NCBI GenBank assembly: GCA_040769385.1
Contig: JAXGLD010000001.1
Location: forward strand, 186,001-250,000
Length of the DNA: 64,000 nucleotides
Source of the DNA: PHAA01 sp022706565
GTDB taxonomy: Bacteria > Bacillota > Syntrophomonadia > Syntrophomonadales > Syntrophomonadaceae
Direction of reading: 5' to 3'
The position numbers were made by a program, and so were the translations under genes. Numbering within the stretch: position 1 is the stretch's first letter; the number at the start of each line of letters is the position of its first letter. Shown here in pieces: positions 44,871-53,451 of this stretch. The notes beneath the pieces were generated by a model. That model saw only the letters and a program-made list of their open reading frames with translations, searched no databases and was not told where the DNA came from.

Positions 44871-44900
44871 TTGCCATGGCTATAAAAGGCCAGGCATAAT
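44871..44900 (+). promoter_or_regulatory. Candidate promoter of the DUF4489 gene
   Basis: TTGCCA and CATAAT are 18 bases apart, about 110 bases before the ATG. Only a moderate match. Confidence 0.35.
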
Positions 44901-45009
44901 GATCTTTTCCAGAGTAACCAAATTATAGGCCGCTGAATAACCTAAATTAGAACCGGGTTAGTCATTGTTGCCCGGCTCACCAAAATCTAATTACAGGAGG
45001 TTTTTATCG

Positions 45010-45678
45010 ATGAAATGCAACAGAACCTATCGCGATTCCTACAAAAAACCCGACCGGGATTGGGACCGTCGTCCCGACTGTGGCGATCACCATGATGATT
45101 ATTATCCGCCCATGCCTCCTCTGGCGTGGCCCAAACCGAAACCCCGCTTCGAAACCGCCACTATTTTGAAATGCGGCACGTCTACCGGCTCGGCTCCCCT
45201 CTCCACCGATCTTTTAAGCCTCAGGCAAGTCGAAGCCAACAATATTGCCGTCAATGGCGGTCACGGAAACTCAGCGGTGCTGTCCACCCTGACCCTGGAT
45301 ACCAGTGAGCTCATCGATGCCGTGGTCAAATTCGACTTCTCGTCCTTAATAACCTACCGGATCAATGACATCGCCAATTATTCACTGCGTCTGCTATTCA
45401 AGCTAAGACGGGTATGTGATGGCGACACCATCACCCTGGGGACCTGGACCTTCGAAAGGTCACAGGTCTTCCCGAATCCTCCGACCATACCAGAAGAAGC
45501 CTTCCAGAATGTTACCGAGCCTTTTAGCTTCAGTTGGTGCTCCTGTGCCGGCTGCCCCGATTGCTGTACCTATACAGTGGAAGTTGAACAACAAGCTTTC
45601 AACATCGATTTCGTTACCATTACCAACCTCTCTACCTCCGCTCTGGCGGTGGGCTTTAAAATGGTTGACAAGGACTAG
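45010..45678 (+). CDS. DUF4489-family protein
   Basis: A 222-residue protein of a clostridial family without known function. The N-terminus is very polar (NRTYRDSYKKPDRDW, CGDHHDDYYPPMPP), with Asp, Tyr, Pro and His runs. The family core has RFETATILKCGTSTGSAPL, ALSTL-like strands, FDFSSLITY and a Cys-rich turn CSCAGCPDCCTYTVEVE near residue 180. No signal peptide is seen. AGGAGG precedes the ATG. A spore-surface or coat-like role would be a guess from its composition. Monocistronic, with its own terminator. Confidence 0.72.
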   Translation: MKCNRTYRDSYKKPDRDWDRRPDCGDHHDDYYPPMPPLAWPKPKPRFETATILKCGTSTGSAPLSTDLLSLRQVEANNIAVNGGHGNSAVLSTLTLDTSELIDAVVKFDFSSLITYRINDIANYSLRLLFKLRRVCDGDTITLGTWTFERSQVFPNPPTIPEEAFQNVTEPFSFSWCSCAGCPDCCTYTVEVEQQAFNIDFVTITNLSTSALAVGFKMVDKD

Positions 45679-45715
45679 TTTTATTGAGCCAGCCTATCCC
45701 CCAACGACTGAAATA

Positions 45716-45750
45716 CCCCGGTCAGATCAATTCTGACCGGGGCTGCTTTT
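45716..45750 (+). terminator. Rho-independent terminator
   Basis: Stem CCCCGGTCAG/CTGACCGGGG with a seven-base loop, then CTGCTTTTAT. Confidence 0.88.
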
Positions 45751-45820
45751 ATGTCCATGCCATATCAATTCTCGGGCTGCTGGTCCCCCACCTTGGTTTG
45801 ATCAGCCCGGAGCCTCTTAC

Positions 45821-47398
45821 CTATGGTTCTTCTCCGGGCAGTCTCTTTTTCATCAGCAGGTAATTGACACTGTCTATCAGCGCCTGCCAGGAAGCTTCGA
45901 TGATATTTTCCGAAACCCCTACTGTGCTCCATTTTTCCGCTTGATTGGCCGACTCTATCAATACCCGCACCCGGGCGGCCGTGCCCCGGTTGCCGTCCAG
46001 GACCCTTACCTTGTAATCGGACAGGTGCATCTCGCTTATCTCTGGGTATACTTCAGCCAGAGCCTTGCGCAGCGAATTGTCCAGAGCGTTGACCGGGCCG
46101 TCGCCTTCGGCGGCGGTGTGTACTACCTGGTCGCCAATCTGTATTTTGATAAAAGCCTCAGCAACGAAATCGCTGTCTTCCTGTTTCTCCAATATTATCT
46201 TCAGGTTCTTAAGCTGGAAATAATCATCCAGCTGCCCGAAGCCCTTGCGCAGCAACAGTTCCAGCGAACCGTCCGCACCTTCATACTGGAATCCCTGATT
46301 CTCCAATTCCTTGATCTGTTTAATCACCGCCCGGGTTTGGGCGTCATAGCTGTTAACATCCAGCTTTAGCTCCTTGGCCTTATAGAGCAGGTTGGAGATA
46401 CCGGCCAGCTCGGAGACCAGCACGCGGCGGCGGTTGCCCACATCCTCCGGATTAATGTGCTCGTAGGTGGCAGAGTCTTTTAATAGGGCACTGACATGAA
46501 TACCGCCTTTGTGAGCAAAAGCGCCGTATCCCACGAAAGGCTGATTATTGGGACTGGGCAGGTTGGCTATCTCATTCACATAGTGACTCACCTCGGTCAG
46601 CCGCTTGAGGTTACCGGCGGGGAGACAACGTTTGTTCATCTTCAGTTCCAAATTGGGGATGATAGAGCAAAGGTCGGCGTTGCCGCACCTTTCTCCCAGG
46701 TTGTTGATGGTGCCCTGGACCTGTGTAAAGCCCAGGTTTAATGCCACCAGGGAATTGGCTACCGCGCAGCCGGAGTCGTTGTGGGCATGGATGCCCAGCG
46801 GTATCCTTATCTCCGTCTGCACCTTCCTGATTATCTCTTCCAATTCCCAGGGCAAGGTGCCGCCATTGGTATCACACAATGCCAGGCAATCGGCCCCGGC
46901 GTGGGCTGCAGCACCCAGCACCTGCAGAGCATAGTCGGGATTGTGCTTGAAGCCGTCGAAAAAGTGCTCGGCGTCGAATATTACCTCAAGGCCCCTGTCT
47001 TTTAGAAACATGACCGTCTCGCGGACCATGCTGAGATTCTCCTCCAGGGTCGTTTCCAAGGCTCGCAGGACATGAAAGTCCCAAGATTTGCCGAAGATGG
47101 CCACTACCGGTACTTCGGCTGCCAACAGGGCGGTGATGTTATTGTCATGCTTGACGCTAATGCCAGGTCGGCGGGTGGAACTGAAGGCGCTGAGTCGGGC
47201 GTGTTCGAGCTGGTAGTTTTTCATCTGGCGGAAGAAATCCAGATCTTTGGGATTGCTGCCCGGCCAGCCCCCCTCTATATAGGAGATGCCAAGGCGATCC
47301 AACCGGCGGGCAATCTTAATCTTGTCGTCCACCGAAAACGATATGCCTTCACCTTGGGCGCCGTCACGCAGCGTTACATCGTATACCCTTACATCCAA
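45821..47398 (-). CDS. cimA: Citramalate synthase
   Basis: Condenses acetyl-CoA with pyruvate to (R)-citramalate, giving a threonine-independent route to 2-oxobutyrate and isoleucine. The 525-residue protein has DVTLRDGAQGEGISFS at the start, IEGGWPGSNPKD (typical of CimA, not LeuA), HAHNDSGCAVANS and a C-terminal regulatory LeuA-dimer domain (about 395-515). It is the last gene of the ilv-leu operon. LeuC and LeuD can process citramalate, and LeuB can act next, so the operon covers this route. The start is TTG with GGGG upstream. Confidence 0.9.
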   Translation of the reverse strand: MDVRVYDVTLRDGAQGEGISFSVDDKIKIARRLDRLGISYIEGGWPGSNPKDLDFFRQMKNYQLEHARLSAFSSTRRPGISVKHDNNITALLAAEVPVVAIFGKSWDFHVLRALETTLEENLSMVRETVMFLKDRGLEVIFDAEHFFDGFKHNPDYALQVLGAAAHAGADCLALCDTNGGTLPWELEEIIRKVQTEIRIPLGIHAHNDSGCAVANSLVALNLGFTQVQGTINNLGERCGNADLCSIIPNLELKMNKRCLPAGNLKRLTEVSHYVNEIANLPSPNNQPFVGYGAFAHKGGIHVSALLKDSATYEHINPEDVGNRRRVLVSELAGISNLLYKAKELKLDVNSYDAQTRAVIKQIKELENQGFQYEGADGSLELLLRKGFGQLDDYFQLKNLKIILEKQEDSDFVAEAFIKIQIGDQVVHTAAEGDGPVNALDNSLRKALAEVYPEISEMHLSDYKVRVLDGNRGTAARVRVLIESANQAEKWSTVGVSENIIEASWQALIDSVNYLLMKKRLPGEEP

Positions 47399-47425
47399 TT
47401 TAAAATCCCCAATAAAGTGCCCTCC

Positions 47426-48502
47426 TTAACTCTTAAGTATCACTTCTTGAACCAAATCGCCCATCTGGACCGTATCGACCAAGGTCTTGCCTTCTTCCAT
47501 CAGGTCCGGGGTGCGGTACCCGTCCTCCATTACCTGGCGGACCGCCGCTTCGATCAAACGGGCTTCGCTCTCCAGATCGAAAGAATAGCGCAGGAGCATG
47601 GCCGCCGAAAGAATGGTGGCGAGCGGGTTGGCTTTCTTCTCCCCGGCAATATCCGGGGCACTGCCATGGGAGGGTTCATACAACCCTACCTGCCCGCCGA
47701 TCGAGGCGCTGGGCAGCATACCGATAGACCCGGTTAGCATGGAGGCTTCATCGGTTAAAATGTCACCAAACATATTCTCGGTGACTATTACGTCAAACTG
47801 GCGGGGGTTACGGATCAACTGCATGGAGCAATTATCCACATACATGTGGCTGGTTTCCACATCCGGATATTCAGCAGCCAGTCGGGTAACCGTCTCCCGC
47901 CAAAGCCGGGAGCTTTCCAGGACATTGGCCTTGTCAACTGAACACAGCCGGCAACTGCGTTTACGGGCCACGTTGTAGGCAAAACGCACGATCCTCTCTA
48001 TCTCGAAGGTAGAATAGCTCAGGATGTCGGTGGCTTTCTCTCCGCCATCGGGAGTCTTCACCCGGCTCTTCTCGCCGAAGTAAAGCCCTCCGGTCAGCTC
48101 CCGGATGACTATTAGATCCACCCCGGTAATAATCTCTTCCTTCAAAGTTGAAGCATGCAAAAGCCCCGGAAACAAAATGCAGGGACGCAGGTTGGCGTAC
48201 AGGCCCAGCTCTTTGCGCAGGGGCAGCAGCGCACCTACCTCCGGCCGCAGGTGGACGGGCAGATCATCCCACTTGGGACCGCCGATGGCCCCCAGCAGGA
48301 CAGCGTCTGATTGGCGGCAGATCTCCAGGGTAGCCGCAGGCAGGGGGTGCCCTACCGCATCATAGGCGGCGCCGCCGATCAGGGCTTCAGTAAACTGAAA
48401 CTGATGACCGCACTTTTTCCCTATTGCCTGCAGAGCCTTGACCGCTTCCGGTACTATCTCCACTCCGATCCCGTCGCCGGGCAGGACTGCAATTCTATAC
48501 AT
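47426..48502 (-). CDS. leuB: 3-isopropylmalate dehydrogenase
   Basis: NAD-dependent oxidative decarboxylation of 3-isopropylmalate in leucine synthesis. The 358-residue protein starts YRIAVLPGDGIGVEIVPEA and contains LLGAIGGPKWDDLP, RELTGGLYFGE and NMFGDILTDEASMLTGSIGM, the metal and substrate site. LYEPSHGSAPDIAG follows. I use the ATG at 48502, seven bases after AAAGGAG. Downstream of leuD by 19 bases in the operon. Confidence 0.95.
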   Translation of the reverse strand: MYRIAVLPGDGIGVEIVPEAVKALQAIGKKCGHQFQFTEALIGGAAYDAVGHPLPAATLEICRQSDAVLLGAIGGPKWDDLPVHLRPEVGALLPLRKELGLYANLRPCILFPGLLHASTLKEEIITGVDLIVIRELTGGLYFGEKSRVKTPDGGEKATDILSYSTFEIERIVRFAYNVARKRSCRLCSVDKANVLESSRLWRETVTRLAAEYPDVETSHMYVDNCSMQLIRNPRQFDVIVTENMFGDILTDEASMLTGSIGMLPSASIGGQVGLYEPSHGSAPDIAGEKKANPLATILSAAMLLRYSFDLESEARLIEAAVRQVMEDGYRTPDLMEEGKTLVDTVQMGDLVQEVILKS

Positions 48503-48521
48503 CAATATCTCCTTTCGGATC

Positions 48522-49010
48522 CTACTTGGATTCTTTCACATAGTTTATCAAACCGCCCCGGGCAATTATTCCCTGCATGAATTCCGGGAAAGCGGTAGCC
48601 TGATACACTTCACCATTGCGAAGGTTCTTAATCAATCCCGTCTCCAGGTCAACCTCGATCTCGTCGCCCTCCTGAATTGCCGCAGCCGCTTCCGGCGACT
48701 CCAAAATGGGCAATCCGATGTTGATAGCGTTGCGATAGAAGATGCGAGCGAAAGAATCAGCCACCACACAGGCCACTCCAGCCCCTTTAATGGCAATGGG
48801 CGCGTGCTCGCGGGAACTGCCGCAGCCGAAATTTCTGCCAGCCACGATTATGTCGCCTGGATTGACCTTGCCTGGAAACTCGGGGTCTGCATCCTCCATG
48901 CAATGCCGGGCCAGTTCGACCGGATCGAAGGTGTTCAGGTAACGGGCCGGAATTATGGCATCGGTATCGATATTGCTGCCGAATTTATATACCTGGCCGG
49001 TAAATTTCAT
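48522..49010 (-). CDS. leuD: 3-isopropylmalate dehydratase small subunit
   Basis: Swivelling-domain subunit of isopropylmalate isomerase. The 162-residue chain has KFGSNIDTDAIIPARYL, NFGCGSSREHAPIAIKGAG (substrate loop) and ADSFARIFYRNAINIGL. Length is typical of the archaeal/clostridial short type. It starts three bases after the leuC stop, so translation is coupled. Confidence 0.95.
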   Translation of the reverse strand: MKFTGQVYKFGSNIDTDAIIPARYLNTFDPVELARHCMEDADPEFPGKVNPGDIIVAGRNFGCGSSREHAPIAIKGAGVACVVADSFARIFYRNAINIGLPILESPEAAAAIQEGDEIEVDLETGLIKNLRNGEVYQATAFPEFMQGIIARGGLINYVKESK

Positions 49011-49013
49011 TTG

Positions 49014-50273
49014 TCATACCTCCCATGGCGGAGTGATTCTGCCGGTGATGGCGCTGGCTGCAGCTACCGCCGGATTGCTCAGGTAGACCTCGCTCTCCGG
49101 ATGTCCCATGCGTCCTACAAAATTGCGGTTGGTGGTGGCCAGAGCCTTCTCACCCTTGGCCAGGATACCCATATGCCCACCCAGACATGGTCCGCAGGTG
49201 GGGGTGCTGACTGCCGCCCCGGCTTCAATAAATGTTTCGATGTATCCGCGACGCAGGGCCTCCAGGTAAATGGCCTGAGTGCCGGGCAGTATAATCAGCC
49301 GCAGGCCAGAGTAAACCTTGTGTCCCTTGAGGATCTCGGCCGCGGCCTGCAAGTCCTCAATGCGGCCATTGGTGCACGAACCTATCACCACCTGGTCCAG
49401 CCACACTTCACCAGCCTGGCTGACCGGACGGGTGTTCTCGGGCAGGTGGGGGAAGGCTACCACCGGTTCCAACTTGGAAACATCATATTCAATGGTGCGG
49501 GCATAAACCGCATCCTCATCGGATTGATAGATATGGTAGGGTCTCTTGACCCGACCTTTTATATACGCCATGGTTATTTCGTCGGCAGCGATGATGCCGT
49601 TTTTGCCCCCAGCCTCAATGGCCATGTTAGCCATGGAGAAGCGGTTGTCCATGGACAGGCCGCGGATGGCTTCACCGGTAAACTCCATCGACATGTAGCG
49701 GGCTCCATCCACCCCTATGTCTCCAATGGCGTGGAGGATAAAGTCCTTGCCTCCCACCCAGCGGGAGGGCTGGCCGTAATAGATGAACTTGATGCTCTCC
49801 GGTACCTTGAACCAGGCCTCCCCGGTCGCCATGGCGGCAGCCATATCGGTAGAGCCCACCCCGGTGGCGAATGCCCCTAAGGCTCCGTAGGTACAGGTAT
49901 GGGAATCGGCACCAATGACCAGATCGCCAGGCGCAACCAGTCCCAGCTCCGGCAACAGGCAATGCTCAATGCCCATCTGGCCGATCTCGAAATAGTTCTG
50001 AATCCCTTGCTGGCGGGCGAAATCACGGAGGATTTTGGCTTGCTCGGCCGACTTGATATCCTTGTTGGGGGTAAAGTGGTCAGGTACCAAAACGATCTTG
50101 TCACTGGCATGGACATGCTCCCGCCCCAATCTTTTGAACTCGGCAATGGCCACCGGGGCGGTGACGTCATTGCCCAGGATAACGTCCACCTTGCAGTTGA
50201 GCAGTTCGCCGGCTTGCACATGCTCTCGTCCCGCATGGGCGGCCAATATTTTCTGGCTGATTGTCATTCCCAT
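49014..50273 (-). CDS. leuC: 3-isopropylmalate dehydratase large subunit
   Basis: Iron-sulfur subunit of isopropylmalate isomerase. GADSHTCTYGALGAFATGVG (residues about 128-147), VVIGSCTNGRIEDL and TCGPCLGGHMG supply the [4Fe-4S] cysteines and substrate contacts. The 419-residue length fits the HacA/LeuC type of Clostridia and archaea. I choose the ATG at 50273 (GGAGGG seven bases upstream) over an ATG five codons earlier. Confidence 0.95.
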   Translation of the reverse strand: MGMTISQKILAAHAGREHVQAGELLNCKVDVILGNDVTAPVAIAEFKRLGREHVHASDKIVLVPDHFTPNKDIKSAEQAKILRDFARQQGIQNYFEIGQMGIEHCLLPELGLVAPGDLVIGADSHTCTYGALGAFATGVGSTDMAAAMATGEAWFKVPESIKFIYYGQPSRWVGGKDFILHAIGDIGVDGARYMSMEFTGEAIRGLSMDNRFSMANMAIEAGGKNGIIAADEITMAYIKGRVKRPYHIYQSDEDAVYARTIEYDVSKLEPVVAFPHLPENTRPVSQAGEVWLDQVVIGSCTNGRIEDLQAAAEILKGHKVYSGLRLIILPGTQAIYLEALRRGYIETFIEAGAAVSTPTCGPCLGGHMGILAKGEKALATTNRNFVGRMGHPESEVYLSNPAVAAASAITGRITPPWEV

Positions 50274-50295
50274 AAAATTTCCCTCCAAAAACTCC

Positions 50296-51828
50296 TTATT
50301 CCTGGGAGTTCAAGGTCAAATCGTAGTAATATTTATTGATGGCATTGATGTAGGACTTGATGCTGGCCTCGATGATGTCGGTGCTCAAGCCCCGGCCATT
50401 GTATACATTGTCGCCGATCTTGATCCGGGAGGTCACTTCGCCTAGGGCATCCTTGCCGGAGGTGACCGCCTGCAGCTTATAGTCGATCATCTTGCCGTAG
50501 ATATCAGTAATCTTGTCGACCGCATGGCAGCCAGCTTCCACCGGGCCCGCACCGGTGGCTGTGGCGTCAAAAACCTTATCGTCAATAGCCAGCCTAATGG
50601 TAGCGGTAGGTATTACCCTGGTCCCGGCAATTATCTGCAGATAATCGAGGCGGAAACGCTCCGGAACTGCCCGCACCCGGTCCTTCACCAAGGCATGCAG
50701 GTCGTCGTCGTTTATCTCTTTTTTCTTATCAGCTGTTTCCTTGAAACCCGCAAAAGCTCGTTCCAACTCATTTTCATCCAGGGTGTAACCCAGCTGCCGG
50801 AGCCGTTCATTAAAGGCATGGCGCCCGGAATGTTTGCCCAGCACCAGATTGCTCCTGAACACCCCAACCAGCTCGGGACTCATGATCTCATAGGTGGTTC
50901 GCTCCTTCAAAACCCCATCCTGATGAATGCCTGATTCGTGGGCAAAGGCATTATCACCCACGATAGCCTTGTTGGGCTGAATCAGCATGCCGGTCATGCT
51001 GCTCACCAGCCGGCTGGTAGGAAATATCTCCTTATAATTGATGCCGGTCTCCTTCTGGTAAAAAGCCTTGCGGGTGTAGAGGGCCATCACTATCTCCTCC
51101 AGGGCGGCATTCCCGGCCCGTTCCCCGATCCCATTCACCGCGCATTCTATCTGGCGGGCTCCGTTGACCACCCCGACCAGGGAATTAGCCACCGCCATAC
51201 CCAGATCGTTGTGGCAGTGGACGCTGATTATAGCCTTGCCGATATTGGGCACTCGCTCCATGAAGGTACGGATAAACGCTCCGAAATCCTCCGGCACCGC
51301 ATATCCGACCGTATCCGGCAGATTGACCACCCCCGCCCCGGCGTCGATGACCGCTTCGATCACCTGGGCCAGGTAATCCACATCGCTGCGGTAGGCGTCC
51401 TCAGCCGAAAACTCAACATCCGAACATAACCGGCGGGCATATTTGACCGCCTCCACCGCCTGTTCCAGGGCCGCCTCCCGGCTTATCTGCAATTTGTGGC
51501 GCAGGTGGATGTCAGAAGTAGCCAGGAACGTATGGATCCGGGGGGATTCTGCATATTTGAGCGCATCCCAGCCGCGGTCTATGTCCATCCGGGTGGCTCG
51601 GCACAACCCGGCTATAATTGGTCCTTTCACTTTTTGGGCGATGGTCCTGACCGCCTGGAAGTCTCCGGGGGAAGCAATCGGAAAACCGGCCTCGATGACA
51701 TCAACCCCCAGATTGGCCAGCTGGTAAGCTATCTCCAATTTCTCTTCCACATTGAGGCTGACTCCGGGTGACTGCTCACCATCGCGCAGGGTGGTATCAA
51801 ATAGGTAGATCCTGTTTTTATCACCCAT
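50296..51828 (-). CDS. leuA: 2-isopropylmalate synthase
   Basis: First committed step of leucine synthesis: acetyl-CoA plus 2-ketoisovalerate gives 2-isopropylmalate. The 510-residue protein starts IYLFDTTLRDGEQSPGVSL and has EAGFPIASPGDF, SVHCHNDLGMAVANSL, GNAALEEIVMAL and a C-terminal LeuA-dimer domain (about 385-500) for leucine feedback. AGGAGG precedes the ATG. It lies 79 bases after ilvC and 22 before leuC. Confidence 0.95.
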   Translation of the reverse strand: MGDKNRIYLFDTTLRDGEQSPGVSLNVEEKLEIAYQLANLGVDVIEAGFPIASPGDFQAVRTIAQKVKGPIIAGLCRATRMDIDRGWDALKYAESPRIHTFLATSDIHLRHKLQISREAALEQAVEAVKYARRLCSDVEFSAEDAYRSDVDYLAQVIEAVIDAGAGVVNLPDTVGYAVPEDFGAFIRTFMERVPNIGKAIISVHCHNDLGMAVANSLVGVVNGARQIECAVNGIGERAGNAALEEIVMALYTRKAFYQKETGINYKEIFPTSRLVSSMTGMLIQPNKAIVGDNAFAHESGIHQDGVLKERTTYEIMSPELVGVFRSNLVLGKHSGRHAFNERLRQLGYTLDENELERAFAGFKETADKKKEINDDDLHALVKDRVRAVPERFRLDYLQIIAGTRVIPTATIRLAIDDKVFDATATGAGPVEAGCHAVDKITDIYGKMIDYKLQAVTSGKDALGEVTSRIKIGDNVYNGRGLSTDIIEASIKSYINAINKYYYDLTLNSQE

Positions 51829-51907
51829 AATTAATCCTCCAATCTAATCACCTTGGCCCGAAAACCGGATTCATCCAGAATATATATCACTGTGGTGGGC
51901 GTCGAGG

Positions 51908-52921
51908 CTATTTGGTCTCCTTCAGCCAGGGCATCATGGCCCTCAATTCCGCCCCCACCTGTTCGATCAAATGATCCTGGTTCTGCCGTTTCAAAGCATT
52001 GAACCGAGGCCGGCCCACAGTATTCTCCAGGAGCCAATTCTTGGCGAAAGTCCCGTCCTGAATATCCTGCAGGGCCTCCTGCATGGCCCAGCGGGTATCC
52101 TCGCCGATTATATCCGGTCCTTTGGTATAATCGCCCCACTCAGCCGTGTCGCTGATGGAATAACGCATAAAACTCATTCCGCCCTCATACATAAGGTCGA
52201 CGATCAATTTCAGCTCATGCATGCATTCGAAATAAGCGATCTCTGGCTGGTAGCCGGCTTCCACCAGGGTTTCGAACCCGGATTTCACCAGTTGGGTGAC
52301 TCCCCCGCAGAGTACACACTGTTCGCCGAACAGATCAGTCTCGGTCTCTTCCTTGAAGCTGGTTTCGATGACCCCCGCTCTGGTACAGCCGATACCTTTG
52401 GCATATGCCAGCCCCAGCTGCCGGGCGTTGCCGGTAGCATCCTGCTGGATGGCGATTAAGCCGGGGACACCAGCGCCCTTCTGATACATGCGCCGCACCA
52501 GGTGTCCGGGACTCTTGGGGGCAATCATAAACACATCCACGAAATCGGGAGGAACAATCTGGCCGTAATGAATATTGAATCCATGCGAAAATCCGAGGGC
52601 GTCGCCTTTCTTTAAATAGGGTTTGATCTCGGCGTTGTAAACCCGCGCCTGCAATTCATCGGGCAGCAGGATCTGGATGACATCGGCGGCCTCCGCTGCT
52701 TCAGCCACGCTCATGGGGGTAATCCCGGCCTCAATGACCTGGTTCCATTCTTTTTCGGTGGCTTCATCAGTAGGTTTGCGCAAACCCACCACCACTTTGA
52801 CGCCGCTCTCATGAAGGTTTTGAGCTTGGGCATGGCCCTGAGAACCAAATCCCATCACCGCTACTGTTTTAACCATCAGAAGATCCAGATTGGCATCAGC
52901 ATCATAATACATTCTCGCCAT
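51908..52921 (-). CDS. ilvC: Ketol-acid reductoisomerase
   Basis: Isomerises and reduces acetolactate or acetohydroxybutyrate. Class I enzyme of 337 residues. VAVMGFGSQGHAQAQNLHESG is the Rossmann loop, here with VVGLRKPTDEA after it, and FSHGFNIHYGQI and the DLFGEQCVLCGG metal-binding region follow. AAGGAGG precedes the ATG. It lies between ilvN and leuA. Confidence 0.96.
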   Translation of the reverse strand: MARMYYDADANLDLLMVKTVAVMGFGSQGHAQAQNLHESGVKVVVGLRKPTDEATEKEWNQVIEAGITPMSVAEAAEAADVIQILLPDELQARVYNAEIKPYLKKGDALGFSHGFNIHYGQIVPPDFVDVFMIAPKSPGHLVRRMYQKGAGVPGLIAIQQDATGNARQLGLAYAKGIGCTRAGVIETSFKEETETDLFGEQCVLCGGVTQLVKSGFETLVEAGYQPEIAYFECMHELKLIVDLMYEGGMSFMRYSISDTAEWGDYTKGPDIIGEDTRWAMQEALQDIQDGTFAKNWLLENTVGRPRFNALKRQNQDHLIEQVGAELRAMMPWLKETK

Positions 52922-52950
52922 TTTTGTTTTCCTCCTTAATATTTTGTCGA

Positions 52951-53451
52951 TTACCTTCTCCTGTTATCTTCGCCGGTACCGCGGATCATAGCCACTTTAC
53001 CGGTTCGTACCAATTCGAGTATCCCAAAGGGGCGAAAAGCATCTTCCAGAGCATCTATCTTGCGCTGATCACCGGTGGCCTCAACTATCAGCGAAGTCCG
53101 GCCGATATCAACGATGCGGGCCCGGAAGATATCTACTATCTGCACTATATCAGGCCTCACCGTGTGGTCGGCTTTAACCTTGATCAGTATCAATTCCCTC
53201 GCGACCAAATGTTCCTTGGTCAGGTCCACTACTTTTATAACATCGATGAGTTTATAAAGCTGTTTGGTGACTTGCTCAATTATAGCGTCGTCGCCCTCCA
53301 CCACCACAGTCATGCGGGAAACCGTGGGGTCCTCAGTGGCCCCTACCGCCAGGCTGTCGATATTGTAACCGCGACGGCGGATCAGGGTAGTCACCCGGGT
53401 CAACACCCCGGGACGATTCTCAACAGTTATCGCGATAGTGTGCTTATTCAT
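52951..53451 (-). CDS. ilvN: Acetolactate synthase small (regulatory) subunit
   Basis: Regulatory subunit of acetohydroxyacid synthase. The 166-residue protein has an N-terminal ACT domain (TIAITVENRPGVLTRVTTLI, RRGYNIDSLAVG) that binds valine, and a C-terminal ALS_ss_C domain. I use the ATG inside the end of ilvB (eight-base overlap), just after GGGAGGTGA; an earlier GTG in frame overlaps the ribosome site. Confidence 0.94.
   Translation of the reverse strand: MNKHTIAITVENRPGVLTRVTTLIRRRGYNIDSLAVGATEDPTVSRMTVVVEGDDAIIEQVTKQLYKLIDVIKVVDLTKEHLVARELILIKVKADHTVRPDIVQIVDIFRARIVDIGRTSLIVEATGDQRKIDALEDAFRPFGILELVRTGKVAMIRGTGEDNRRR

Noticed and set aside
48438..49880. A 480-codon open frame on the plus strand
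   Set aside because: It lies fully opposite leuD and leuC, which have all family motifs. Long antisense frames are common in this moderately GC-rich, codon-biased sequence.
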